64,000 bases of DNA from Paludisphaera mucosa. Lineage in GTDB: Bacteria > Planctomycetota > Planctomycetia > Isosphaerales > Isosphaeraceae. The position numbers and the translations under genes were made by a program. Shown piece after piece: positions 26,701 through 33,538 of the stretch. The notes below the pieces were generated by a model. It was not told where the DNA came from and searched no databases. It worked only from the letters and a program-made list of their open reading frames with translations. Numbering within the stretch: position 1 is the first letter of the stretch; the number at the start of each line of letters is the position of its first letter. Where the stretch lies: assembly GCF_029589435.1 (NCBI RefSeq), contig NZ_JARRAG010000002.1, forward strand, positions 682,001 through 746,000, in the 5' to 3' direction.

Positions 26701-26975
26701 CGCAGACGATCGCCTCGGCGAGCGTCTCGCCCGGCTCGAACAACGGCCCGCAGAACATCACACTGCACATGGGCTCGCGGCTCCGCAGCGGCAACTTCGT
26801 GCTCACGGTGTTCACCTCCGCCGGACGGGCCGCGGGGATCCGCGACATCGCCGGCAACCCGCTCGACGGCGCGTTCTCCGGCGCCTTCCCCTCGGGAGGC
26901 GCGAACACCGGCGGCGACTTCCGGGCCCGCCTGTCCCTGTCCAACAACCGCCTCCAGTCGATCCGGCCGTTCTGA
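23745..26975 (+). CDS. Giant LEPR-XLL-type surface protein with PKD- and Ig-like domains
   Basis: This 1076-residue exported protein starts with a basic stretch followed by LERLEGRALLNAS. That is the LEPR-XLL-type N-terminal motif found on large planctomycete surface proteins in place of a normal signal peptide. The body is low-charge, rich in Gly, Ala, Thr and Ser, and beta-strand-like, as in repeat adhesins. Near residues 725-815 there is a PKD-like domain (VVIGWGDGTGSAGTIVAV and YSPRLFVSGTG). Near 842-930 there is a bacterial Ig-like domain (GAFIEIFATTPGLGG, ADGSYTIQAVSTS, VVDTLGPR). A role in adhesion or matrix is inferred. An in-frame ATG at 23778 is an alternative start. Confidence 0.82.
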   Translation: MRSSRRRREGGMTMTTAYGGRDRRGRTQARARRPGLERLEGRALLNASIDIAADGSLVYRSDPAAVQSLLVSTAAGVYTFAVAPGDPPIDVTNNAAGLTVTGSGGGTVTVAGPASLRIEAAFGGQTVRVRSTAVATAIVLQGDQERVILGDDQQAGSGGIQALAGPITVSAATGSELNSLLVDDGPAAYDAGSAPSYVVSATAITSNDPTVRARFAGIAYSGVSTLTVRGTSNAQAASPLYLVLGTAAGAATTIDGSAGPAHRDFSIQGTSADPTSSLSLLGAGSANVWVASIDSPTTYSGDGSRAAIFLEAVRSGNFGIDSNFVVQDAGGAVDLSIANYWNLGGRRGTPDWFLGFDPGSASPFAALRDATNAAVGGVFFQPDQVHSLGLDARGNQGASLMVDFRSGDPLPHGPAAGAADDPRAGLTYIGAAGVHPGSPYALSLVGAPTTGAFAAESVQAFPLYRGLVELTEAGGGIRNIAYQLDAAAPLLDDAATVAAYRWYYDIMNGAVDGLRTLPDGSTVSAVLDSNLSVTAGGTSIAGGLSLSLVEQNASAFMARFLISAKTNARLLRGWSLGAVTTVVNYQYADAVAERVAGLASLSVEDASPPDTPTADVVRLQSAPPGAAAYVLQNGGEDSAAVSLKGTAGATLVGLDGGGGQDTLYIDAQGLPLSTSNFQDLGGGAFLIAGTNVAAAPVSARGYEAVQVYNSSTPTFSIQPVAVQAQARVPLTGVTAGVLTATIAGFSPTGLTVVIGWGDGTGSAGTIVAVPGAPTAFRVVGTHTYAQSGVYSPRLFVSGTGTATSAVAGVPITFQIAGSTGTTAAAPALSGRLAAASDSGVSDSDGITNVTLPTFQGTNAIAGAFIEIFATTPGLGGTTTRLGTAFADAAGAWTVASTVPLADGSYTIQAVSTSTSTFANGLATITSPLVVDTLGPRVWNVTADVLRGEVGVAIRDYGGIADGGSGLDLARVRDAASYAYATAGGVAQTIASASVSPGSNNGPQNITLHMGSRLRSGNFVLTVFTSAGRAAGIRDIAGNPLDGAFSGAFPSGGANTGGDFRARLSLSNNRLQSIRPF

Positions 26976-27000
26976 TGAACGAGCGGGGACGGCGGCCGGG

Positions 27001-27579
27001 TCAGTCGAAGAACCACAGGAACACCCAACCGGGATCCCGAGACGAGAGCAGGAACGGAAGGGCCCACCCCAGGGTCGCGGCCGCGGCGAGGCCCGCGGCG
27101 GACTTCGCGGGGGAGGGCCTCTCCATCATCCACGTGTAGACGCGGACCATGACGACCGGGAAGCCGACGGCCGCCGCGGGGAGCAAGCCCATCAGGCCCA
27201 ACGAGGCGGCGACGCGGCACGCGACCACGGCGGCGCCGAGATCCTTGGGGTCGTCGGCCGACGGCCTCGGCGGGCGTCCCAGCTCGATCCACGCGGCGAG
27301 CCAGCACGCATAGACCGACGCGAGGACGACCAAGGGATAGAAGGCCAGGCCCCAGGCGAAGCTCGACGACCATCGCGCCTTCGTCGTCGCGCGGACGACC
27401 GCCGCGGCCAGGGTCGTCACCCCGATGGCGAACCCGAGGATCGGCGGCAGGGGCTTCGGGAGGGCCAGGACGAGCGCCGCGGCGGCGATCGCGAACATCC
27501 ACGTTTTGAGGCGGATTCCCTTCGAGTCCACGGTCGGCTCCTGTTCGGCGTCCTCGCGCGACGCCTCGGAGGTTTGCAC
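27001..27579 (-). CDS. Integral membrane protein, function unknown
   Basis: This 192-residue protein has about five hydrophobic helices: MFAIAAAALVLALPKP, ILGFAIGVTTLAAAVV, LAFYPLVVLASVYACWL, a pair around LGLMGLLPAAAVGFPVV, and AAGLAAAATLGWALPFLL. A 25-residue acidic N-terminal tail precedes them. No transporter or enzyme motif is recognised. The gene is convergent with the LEPR-type protein gene (25 bp apart) and divergent from the downstream beta-helix gene. The start at MQTSEASRED is the first ATG; a start nearer the first helix cannot be excluded. Confidence 0.6.
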   Translation of the reverse strand: MQTSEASREDAEQEPTVDSKGIRLKTWMFAIAAAALVLALPKPLPPILGFAIGVTTLAAAVVRATTKARWSSSFAWGLAFYPLVVLASVYACWLAAWIELGRPPRPSADDPKDLGAAVVACRVAASLGLMGLLPAAAVGFPVVMVRVYTWMMERPSPAKSAAGLAAAATLGWALPFLLSSRDPGWVFLWFFD

Positions 27580-27704
27580 GCATCGGGCCCGCGGCCGGAT
27601 TGTACGCGAGGCCGGCGCCTTGCGTCACGACGCCGAAACCAAAACAAGAGGCCCATCGAACGACCCGTCCTCGCGGGCCGAGTTCGACCACCAAGGAGTC
27701 GACG

Positions 27705-28733
27705 ATGAGAGCGAGGCCCTTCGATCGGACCGCGGCCGCCTGCCTGGCCTTCGCGTGCCTCGCGGCGTCGACCTCGGCGCAGGAATCGCCGGCGGGCCGG
27801 GCGACGAACCGGCTCGTCGTCTCGCCGCAGGGCCCGCGCGACGGCGGCGACTTCGGGCCGCACACGCCGGGGACGAAGACGTCGGGATTGCAGGAGGCGT
27901 TCGACGCCGCCAAGGCGAGGGGGATGGACCTGTACGTCGCCGGCGGCAACTGGACCGAGGGGGGCGCGGGGGCCGTCGTCTACAACCTGCACGAGCCCCT
28001 GCGCATCCCCTGGATGCAGAACGCCCGGGTCGACGGCGGCCACGCGGTGTTGAACTACACCCGCAAGGAGGGCGACGCGGTCGTCTTCGACAGCCAGATG
28101 AGCGGCGCGTTCCGGTTCGGCCTCATCGTCTCGGCCGCCGACGGCGCGGTGGTCCGGATCAAGCCGACCACGGCCGGGCCGGACCGCTTCCGGGTCGTCA
28201 CGTCGACCGAGTTCGTCTTCAACGCCCTGGTCGGCGGCGGCGGGGCCTGGCCCGGGGGCGAGCCGCACAAGAGCGACCTGGACGAGGCCCGCAGGTGGGT
28301 CGGCACGGGTCTCTGGCTCGACGGCTCCGAGGGCTCGATCGACGCCAACAAGATCACCGTGCTGGAGACCGTCGGCTGCGGCGTGGGCCTGCAACTCTCG
28401 GGCGCCGTCTCGCGCAACACGATCGAGGAGGTGAACATCCACCTCGGAGAGGCCCACGTCCGCGTCGGCGGCCCCGACGACCCGAAGCCCGCCGACAACC
28501 GGATCGAGGCCTTCATGGACTGCCAGGGCGTGAAGACCGCCTCGGGCGCGGCCGTCTTCGGCTCGCGCAACATGCTCACCCTGAGCGCCCGTCCCTTCCC
28601 CGTCGGCCCCGACCTGACCTTCGGCGAGAAGGCCGCCGGCAACCTGGCGATCTTCCACTCCCCCTACCGCCTCGTCGACCGCGCACCGCCCGGCGCGAAC
28701 CACGTGCTGGGCGTCCCCGCCGCGGGGAAGTAG
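27705..28733 (+). CDS. Secreted right-handed beta-helix (pectate lyase fold) protein
   Basis: This 342-residue exported protein has a signal peptide (RTAAACLAFACLAASTSAQ, cleavage after SAQ). The mature protein opens with a pectate-lyase-fold entry (TSGLQEAFDAAKARGMDLYV) and continues as regularly spaced short beta-strands with IDANKITVLETVGCGVGLQL and ARNTIEEVN-like turns (actual: SRNTIEEVNIHLGE). That fits a parallel beta-helix. Many such proteins bind or cleave pectin-like polymers, but no catalytic triad can be assigned here. The ATG has AGGAG about seven bases upstream. It stands alone between a divergent membrane protein and a protoglobin. Confidence 0.7.
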   Translation: MRARPFDRTAAACLAFACLAASTSAQESPAGRATNRLVVSPQGPRDGGDFGPHTPGTKTSGLQEAFDAAKARGMDLYVAGGNWTEGGAGAVVYNLHEPLRIPWMQNARVDGGHAVLNYTRKEGDAVVFDSQMSGAFRFGLIVSAADGAVVRIKPTTAGPDRFRVVTSTEFVFNALVGGGGAWPGGEPHKSDLDEARRWVGTGLWLDGSEGSIDANKITVLETVGCGVGLQLSGAVSRNTIEEVNIHLGEAHVRVGGPDDPKPADNRIEAFMDCQGVKTASGAAVFGSRNMLTLSARPFPVGPDLTFGEKAAGNLAIFHSPYRLVDRAPPGANHVLGVPAAGK

Positions 28734-28888
28734 CCGGGCGCCGGACTCATCCTCCAGTCGCTTCGACAGCCCCTCGCTCCCCCCGGCCTCCGTGCGGCCG
28801 GACTGTTCAGACCGGGGCGCGGGCCGTTAGATTGGACGGCGGCCCGCGTCCTCGGGCCGCCTTCATCCCGATCGAGGGTCCGCGCGTC

Positions 28889-29482
28889 GTGAAGCATATC
28901 GACGAGAAGCGCCTGGAAGCGGACGTCGAGTACCGATTCCAGTATGTCGCCGAGTACATCGGTTTCGGGCCCGGCGACGAGCGGGCGATCCGCGAGGCCG
29001 CGGCGCTGACGCTGCCGCTGGTGCCGAGGCTGGTCGACGAGGTCTACGACGCGTTCCACCGCTTCGACGCGACCTGGCGGCACTTCCTGTCTCGGCAGCA
29101 GGGGAAGGCCGACTTCGGGACCTCGCTCGACCGGCGGCTCCAGGAGCTGACCCCCGAGCACGCGATGGTCAAGACCCGCAAGCACTCGCTCGGGCGCTAC
29201 TTCGTCCGTCTGATGTCCGAGCCCTTCGATGCCGCGATGATCCAGTACATGGACGCGATGGGGCGCATCCACAACGCCGAATCGCACAGGTCGCGGCTCG
29301 ACGTGCCCCTGGTGCAGATGAACGCCTTCCTGGGCCAGCTCGCCGACGTGATCTTCGGCCTGATCCGCGGCCTGGGCCTCGAACCCGACCGCGAATTCGC
29401 CCTGATCCGGGCCTACTCGAAGGTCCTGTGGCTTCAAAACGACCTCGTCGCCCGCCACTACCTCCGCCTGGCCGGATCCTGA
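28889..29482 (+). CDS. Protoglobin-like globin-domain protein
   Basis: This 197-residue single-domain haem protein resembles protoglobins and the globin-coupled-sensor fold. It is all-helical, with N-terminal VEYRFQYVAEYIGFGPGDER and the central segment KTRKHSLGRYFVRLMSEPFD holding the probable proximal His. HNAESHRSRLDVPLVQMNAF then matches the conserved F/G helix region of the family. No signalling output domain is attached, so it may bind O2, NO or CO, or detoxify NO (family knowledge; not shown here). GTG is used as start because GAGGG lies about ten bases upstream and the frame has no suitable ATG. A TTAGATT box lies 60 bases upstream. Confidence 0.82.
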   Translation: MKHIDEKRLEADVEYRFQYVAEYIGFGPGDERAIREAAALTLPLVPRLVDEVYDAFHRFDATWRHFLSRQQGKADFGTSLDRRLQELTPEHAMVKTRKHSLGRYFVRLMSEPFDAAMIQYMDAMGRIHNAESHRSRLDVPLVQMNAFLGQLADVIFGLIRGLGLEPDREFALIRAYSKVLWLQNDLVARHYLRLAGS

Positions 29483-29519
29483 GCGAGGCCGACCCCATCC
29501 GCGAACCGGGAGCAGAGCG

Positions 29520-29930
29520 ATGCGCATCGGCGGTATCCTCGAAACGGCGCTGTACGCGGAAGACGTGAAGCGGGCGGCCGAGTTCTACCGCGGCCTCTTC
29601 GACTTCCCCACGCTCCTGGAGAGCGAGCGGCTCGTCGCGCTGGACGTCGCGGGTCGAAACGTCTTGTTGTTGTTCCCCCGCGGCGGGACCGACGAGCCGT
29701 TCGCCGTCCCCGGGGGCCTGATCCCGCCGCACGGCGGCTCGGGTTGCGGCCACTTCGCCTTCGCGATCGCCGCCGAGGACGTGGACGCATGGCGTCGCGG
29801 CCTCGAAGAGAAGGGCGTCGCGATCGAGAGCGAGGTGAGCTGGCCCGGCGGGTCCCGCAGCCTCTATTTCCGCGACCCCGACGGCAACCTCGGCGAGCTG
29901 ATGAGCCCCGGGTTCTGGGCGTTCTCCTGA
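29520..29930 (+). CDS. VOC (glyoxalase/bleomycin resistance-like) family protein
   Basis: This 136-residue single-domain protein of the vicinal oxygen chelate superfamily has two beta-alpha-beta-beta-beta modules. The first is GGILETALYAEDVKRAAEFY and the second is GCGHFAFAIAAEDVDAWRRG, ending in RSLYFRDPDGNLGELMSP. His in GHFAF and Glu in GELMSP are the usual metal-ligand positions. Members are metal-dependent lyases, dioxygenases or drug-binding proteins, and the substrate cannot be told. GGGAG lies seven bases before the ATG. It is 37 bp after the protoglobin gene, so the two may be co-transcribed. Confidence 0.85.
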   Translation: MRIGGILETALYAEDVKRAAEFYRGLFDFPTLLESERLVALDVAGRNVLLLFPRGGTDEPFAVPGGLIPPHGGSGCGHFAFAIAAEDVDAWRRGLEEKGVAIESEVSWPGGSRSLYFRDPDGNLGELMSPGFWAFS

Positions 29931-30067
29931 ATCGAGCCACGATCCACGGCCCGGCCCGAAATCGTCGAAATGTTACGAACGCCGCCGGATCGGCCTTGCC
30001 GGCACGCCGACGTCTCGATATCGTCCGGTTTCTTCGAACGACTGTCCAGACGAACAGGAGGCGGATC

Positions 30068-30916
30068 GTGAATCCCCTGGAATCCCTGGCCGGCGACGCC
30101 GGCGAATGGAGCGGCACGAACACGCTGCAGGATCCGAACACGGGCAAGCCCGAGGAGTCGCCGTCGACGGCCGGGCTGACGCCGGTCCTCGGCGGCCGGT
30201 TCGTCCGCCTCGACTACACCTGGGCCTACCAGGGGAAGCCGCAAGAGGGGTCGCTGCTGATCGGCTTCGACCCGGAGTCGGCCGAGGCTTCGGGACGATG
30301 GGTCGACACCTGGCACATGGGCCGGAAGGTGCTGGACTGCCACGGGACGGCGTCCGCCGACGGGGCCGTCGTGCTGCGGGGATCGTTCGCCGCGCCTCCG
30401 GGTCCCGACTGGGGATGGCGGATCGAGGTCGCGTCGGGCGGCGACGGGCTGCGGATCAAGCACGTGGTCATCGACCCCGACGGGAAGGAAGATCCGGCGG
30501 CCGAGGGGGTCTACCCGAGGTCGTCGCGGCCGTCCTCCGGTGCCGGCGGCGTGGCCTTCAAGGCCGTCGGCCCGATCGGCGACACGGACGCGAACGCCCT
30601 GCCGGTGAAGGAGATCGGCCCGGCCGTCGGCTACTACACGCAGTGCCTCGGCTTCGCGCTGGTCTCCCGCGATCGGACGACCGCCCGGTTGAGGCGGGGC
30701 GAGGTCGAGATCGGCCTGGCGGCGAACGGCGAGGACCCGGAGCAGGCGAGCTGCTGGTTCGCCGTCGACGACGTCGAGGCCCTCTGGAGCGAGTACGAAG
30801 CGAAGGGCGTCGGGCCGGGGGCCATCGACAGGCAGGAATACGGCGGCAAGGCGCACCGCGTCTTCTTCGCCAAGGATCCCTACGGCGTCTGCTTCTGTTT
30901 CACCCAACCGGCGTGA
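30068..30916 (+). CDS. Fusion of a DUF1579-like domain with a VOC domain
   Basis: This 282-residue soluble protein has two parts. Residues about 1-155 resemble the DUF1579 lipocalin-like beta-barrel: ESLAGDAGEWSGTNTLQDPN, LGGRFVRLDYTWAYQGKPQE, and the RWVDTWHMGRKV core. Residues about 170-282 are a VOC/glyoxalase domain with AVGYYTQCLGFALVSRDRTT, SCWFAVDDVEALWSEYE and a C-terminal RVFFAKDPYGVCFCF, where the usual acidic metal ligand near the end is replaced (VCFCF), so metal binding is doubtful. GTG start is supported by AGGAGG six bases upstream. Both domains often occur alone in stress-related operons; the fused function is unknown. Confidence 0.75.
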   Translation: MNPLESLAGDAGEWSGTNTLQDPNTGKPEESPSTAGLTPVLGGRFVRLDYTWAYQGKPQEGSLLIGFDPESAEASGRWVDTWHMGRKVLDCHGTASADGAVVLRGSFAAPPGPDWGWRIEVASGGDGLRIKHVVIDPDGKEDPAAEGVYPRSSRPSSGAGGVAFKAVGPIGDTDANALPVKEIGPAVGYYTQCLGFALVSRDRTTARLRRGEVEIGLAANGEDPEQASCWFAVDDVEALWSEYEAKGVGPGAIDRQEYGGKAHRVFFAKDPYGVCFCFTQPA

Positions 30917-31044
30917 CCCGGAAGGCCCCGCCGCGGCCCGTTTTCGCCGGCCGAGGCCGGGATCGTCGACGCGCCCCCTAGAATAACGATGGAAGCGGGG
31001 CGCCGCTCCCGAATCCTCGTCTGGCCCGAAAGCCGGGATCGGGA

Positions 31045-31050
31045 TAGAAT
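31045..31050 (+). promoter_or_regulatory. TAGAAT -10 box upstream of the GlmU-like gene
   Basis: TAGAAT lies 18 bases after CTGGCC (31021-31026) and 95 bases before the start codon of the GlmU-like gene. A second TAGAAT at 30979-30984 may be a tandem promoter. The same hexamer precedes the GH127, GH43 and ECF sigma genes in this window. Confidence 0.4.
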
Positions 31051-31145
31051 CCGGCGCGATCCCTCGGGAGCATGGACAAGTGTTCCGAGTTCGCATCAAG
31101 GATCGAGCGAGCGCACGGAGACCGCAACGGAGTGGGGGTGCAACG

Positions 31146-32459
31146 ATGCGACTTTGCCTGGTCGAGGATGCCGCGGCGGCCGGCCTGGAGCCCTTGACGC
31201 TGACCCGGCCGGTCTACGACCTGTGGCTGGGGTGCTCGACGCTCGGCGAGAAGATCGCCCGCGCGTTCGGCGTCGGCCCCGGCCCTCAACGCCGCGGGGC
31301 GTTGATCCGGAATCACCTCGCGGACGTCCAGCGGCGTCGCGAGCCGCACGTCGTGATCAACGACCGCGACTGGCTGGCGCGCGGGCCGCTGGTGGTCGCG
31401 CGGGGCCGATGGGTGCCGCCCGAGGGCTTCGAGCCCCCCGCCGCGGGCCCCTGGGTGGGCCTCTGCGACGGCAAGCCGGCCTGCGCGTGGGTCGGCCCCG
31501 ACGACGTGCTCGGCCTGGAGTGGAACGGCGTCGACGACTGGTTCGACGGCGTCCTGGCCGGCTGCCCGGGCGAGGAGATCGGCGGCGAGTGGATCGAGCG
31601 GCCCTGGGACCTGGTCGCGGCCAACGCCCGGCACATCGAGCGCGACTTCGCCCGCGAGCGCCGGCCGGCGGTGAGCAACCGCCAGCTCGCCACGCTCGCC
31701 CTGGTCGGCCCGTCGGACCGGCTCCGGCTCCACGAGACGGCCCGCATCGACCCGTACACGGTCTTCGACACCACCGGCGGGCCGATCGTCGTCGGCTCGG
31801 GGGTGTGGATCCAGCCGTTCACGCGGGTCGAGGGCCCGTGCTACATCGGCCCCGAGACCCAGCTCTTCCGCGCCAACATCCGGGGGGCCGTCTCGATCGG
31901 CCCCAACTGCCGGATCGGCGGCGAGGTCGAGGCGTCGATCGTGCAGGGCTACTCGAACAAGTACCACGAGGGCTTCCTGGGCCACGCGTACATCGGCGAG
32001 TGGGTCAACCTGGGCGCGATCACGTCCAACAGCGACCTCCGCAACGACTACGGCGAGGTCATGGTGCCGCTGCAGGGCGACCCGGTCCCGACCGGCCAGG
32101 CGAAGGTCGGCTGCTTCGTGGGCGACCACACCCGCACCGGCATGGGCTCGATGCTCAACACCGGGACGTCGATCGGCGTGATGTGCAACGTGCTGCCGGC
32201 GGGCCTGCTGCTGCCCAAGCACGTGCCGTCGTTCGCCGCGGTGCTGTACGGCCGCGTCGCGCCGGGCTTCCCCGTCGACGAGCTGTTCGCCACCGCCCGG
32301 ATCGTCGCCGGCCGCCGCGGCAAGGTCTTCGACGAGGCCGACGAGCGGCTCTACCTCACCCTCTTCGAGCAGACCCGCCTGGAACGCGAACGCGCCTTCC
32401 AGCGCTCCAGCCAGCCCCGCCGCGACTCCTGGCCGGTCCTCCAGGCCGGCCGCCGCTGA
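31146..32459 (+). CDS. Alternative GlmU-like sugar nucleotidyltransferase/acyltransferase
   Basis: This 437-residue protein corresponds to the GlmU-like family found in Bacteroidetes and Planctomycetes, predicted to make UDP-N-acetylglucosamine from glucosamine-1-phosphate. The N-terminal half has the divergent nucleotidyltransferase start MRLCLVEDAAAAGLEPLTL followed by TRPVYDLWLGCSTLGEKI. The C-terminal half is a left-handed beta-helix of hexapeptide repeats (IVVGSGVWIQPFTRVEGPCY, then YIGPETQLFRANIRGAVSIG). It contains the characteristic NKYHEGFLGHAYIGEWVNLG and SNSDLRNDYG. It feeds peptidoglycan and lipopolysaccharide synthesis. Codon 1 was set at MRLCLVE because the preceding 22 codons are not conserved-looking. 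Confidence 0.85.
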   Translation: MRLCLVEDAAAAGLEPLTLTRPVYDLWLGCSTLGEKIARAFGVGPGPQRRGALIRNHLADVQRRREPHVVINDRDWLARGPLVVARGRWVPPEGFEPPAAGPWVGLCDGKPACAWVGPDDVLGLEWNGVDDWFDGVLAGCPGEEIGGEWIERPWDLVAANARHIERDFARERRPAVSNRQLATLALVGPSDRLRLHETARIDPYTVFDTTGGPIVVGSGVWIQPFTRVEGPCYIGPETQLFRANIRGAVSIGPNCRIGGEVEASIVQGYSNKYHEGFLGHAYIGEWVNLGAITSNSDLRNDYGEVMVPLQGDPVPTGQAKVGCFVGDHTRTGMGSMLNTGTSIGVMCNVLPAGLLLPKHVPSFAAVLYGRVAPGFPVDELFATARIVAGRRGKVFDEADERLYLTLFEQTRLERERAFQRSSQPRRDSWPVLQAGRR

Positions 32460-32503
32460 GGCCGCTCGCGTCCGGCGCCCCTCTTGCAAGGGTCACGACT
32501 AAG

Positions 32504-32525
32504 GGGCCCGCCGCGCGGCGGGCCC
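32504..32525. terminator. Perfect 22-bp palindrome, likely terminator
   Basis: The bases form a fully self-complementary 22-mer (GGGCCCGCC, GCGC, GGCGGGCCC) that can fold as a 9-bp stem with a 4-base loop, 44 bp after the GlmU-like stop codon. No T-tract follows. Confidence 0.45.
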
Positions 32526-32557
32526 GACGCGACTCCGGCGAGGGGGGGCTCGACGCG

Positions 32558-33043
32558 ATGGCCGACGACCTGGCGACGTATCTGACGGACCACATGGCCG
32601 GCTCGGTCGCGGCCCTGGAGCTGCTGGATCGCCTCGAAAAGGCCCACGGCGGCGACCCCGTCGGCGCCACCGCGGCGCAGCTCCTCGACGAGATCGGCCG
32701 CGAGCGCACGATCCTCGACGGCCTGGCCGAGCGGGTGGGGGCCTCGATGACCCTTCCGCGCAAGGCGGCCTCGTGGATCGCCGAGAAGGCGACCCAGCTC
32801 AAGCTGCGGTACGACGACCCCGGCGACGGCTCGCTCCGGCTTTTGGAGTCGTTCGAGGCCCTCTCGCTGGGGATCGAGGGCAAGCGGCTGCTGTGGAAGT
32901 CGCTGTCGACCGCCTCCGCCCGCCGACCCGAGTTCGTCGGGCCCGACTACGACGCCCTCATCGCCGCCGCCGAGGACCAGCGCCGGCGCGTCGAGGTCCA
33001 CCGCCTCGCCGCCGCCGATTCCGTCGCGGGCGAGCCGGCCTGA
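32558..33043 (+). CDS. Small all-helical conserved protein, function unknown
   Basis: This 161-residue soluble protein has no signal peptide and is predicted to be almost entirely helical. It starts MADDLATYLTDHMAGSVAAL, has a middle VGASMTLPRKAASWIAEKAT and a later FEALSLGIEGKRLLWKSL. The arrangement resembles four-helix ferritin-like or DinB-like proteins, but I cannot point to a complete set of metal ligands. The frame is open upstream; this ATG was chosen because AGGGGGGG lies nine bases before it. It is separated from the GlmU-like gene by a palindromic hairpin, so it is probably its own unit. Confidence 0.65.
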   Translation: MADDLATYLTDHMAGSVAALELLDRLEKAHGGDPVGATAAQLLDEIGRERTILDGLAERVGASMTLPRKAASWIAEKATQLKLRYDDPGDGSLRLLESFEALSLGIEGKRLLWKSLSTASARRPEFVGPDYDALIAAAEDQRRRVEVHRLAAADSVAGEPA

Positions 33044-33108
33044 CCGGACGGCTAAAGTCCTCGTCCGTCGATCCTCGTCCCGGCTCCCGATCGATCCCGG
33101 AGGCACAC

Positions 33109-33519
33109 ATGGCGGAACTGACGCGGCTGGTGCGCGACGACGATTACGAGGAGATGGGCGCGGCGTACCAATGCGTCCACGTGGAAGTGCTGGACGAGGC
33201 CCTCCGCGTGCACGGCGTCGCCGACGCGGCGACGCGGGAGGAGATCTGCCAGGCCTTCCTCTTCAACATGGGCTCCTTCCACGACCAGGGCTGGCTGAAG
33301 GCCACCCCCGACGGCCCGCGGGTGTGCCCGCTCCTCGGCTTCTCGACGGGCCTCCTCAACACCGACACCCCGGTCGAAGAGATCGGCGCGGTCTACGTCC
33401 CGTCCGAGTCCTTCTCCTTCCACGAGTACGCCTCCGGGAGCGTCGCGGCCTTCTTCGAAGGCGACCCCGCGGCTCGCATCGAGACGGGGAATTTCGTTAT
33501 GGAGGATGAGGACGACTGA
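33109..33519 (+). CDS. Small acidic conserved protein, function unknown
   Basis: This 136-residue soluble protein has an acidic C-terminus (NFVMEDEDD). The central segment YQCVHVEVLDEALRVHGVAD, then TREEICQAFLFNMGSFHDQG, suggests an alpha/beta fold. It has several His and Cys residues but no recognised motif. Start ATG is preceded by GGAGG at a good distance. It follows the helical protein gene by 65 bp on the same strand and is convergent with the sigma-Wza gene (19 bp apart). No function is proposed. Confidence 0.65.
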   Translation: MAELTRLVRDDDYEEMGAAYQCVHVEVLDEALRVHGVADAATREEICQAFLFNMGSFHDQGWLKATPDGPRVCPLLGFSTGLLNTDTPVEEIGAVYVPSESFSFHEYASGSVAAFFEGDPAARIETGNFVMEDEDD

Positions 33520-33538
33520 TCCAGGCCGAGGCCGGTCG

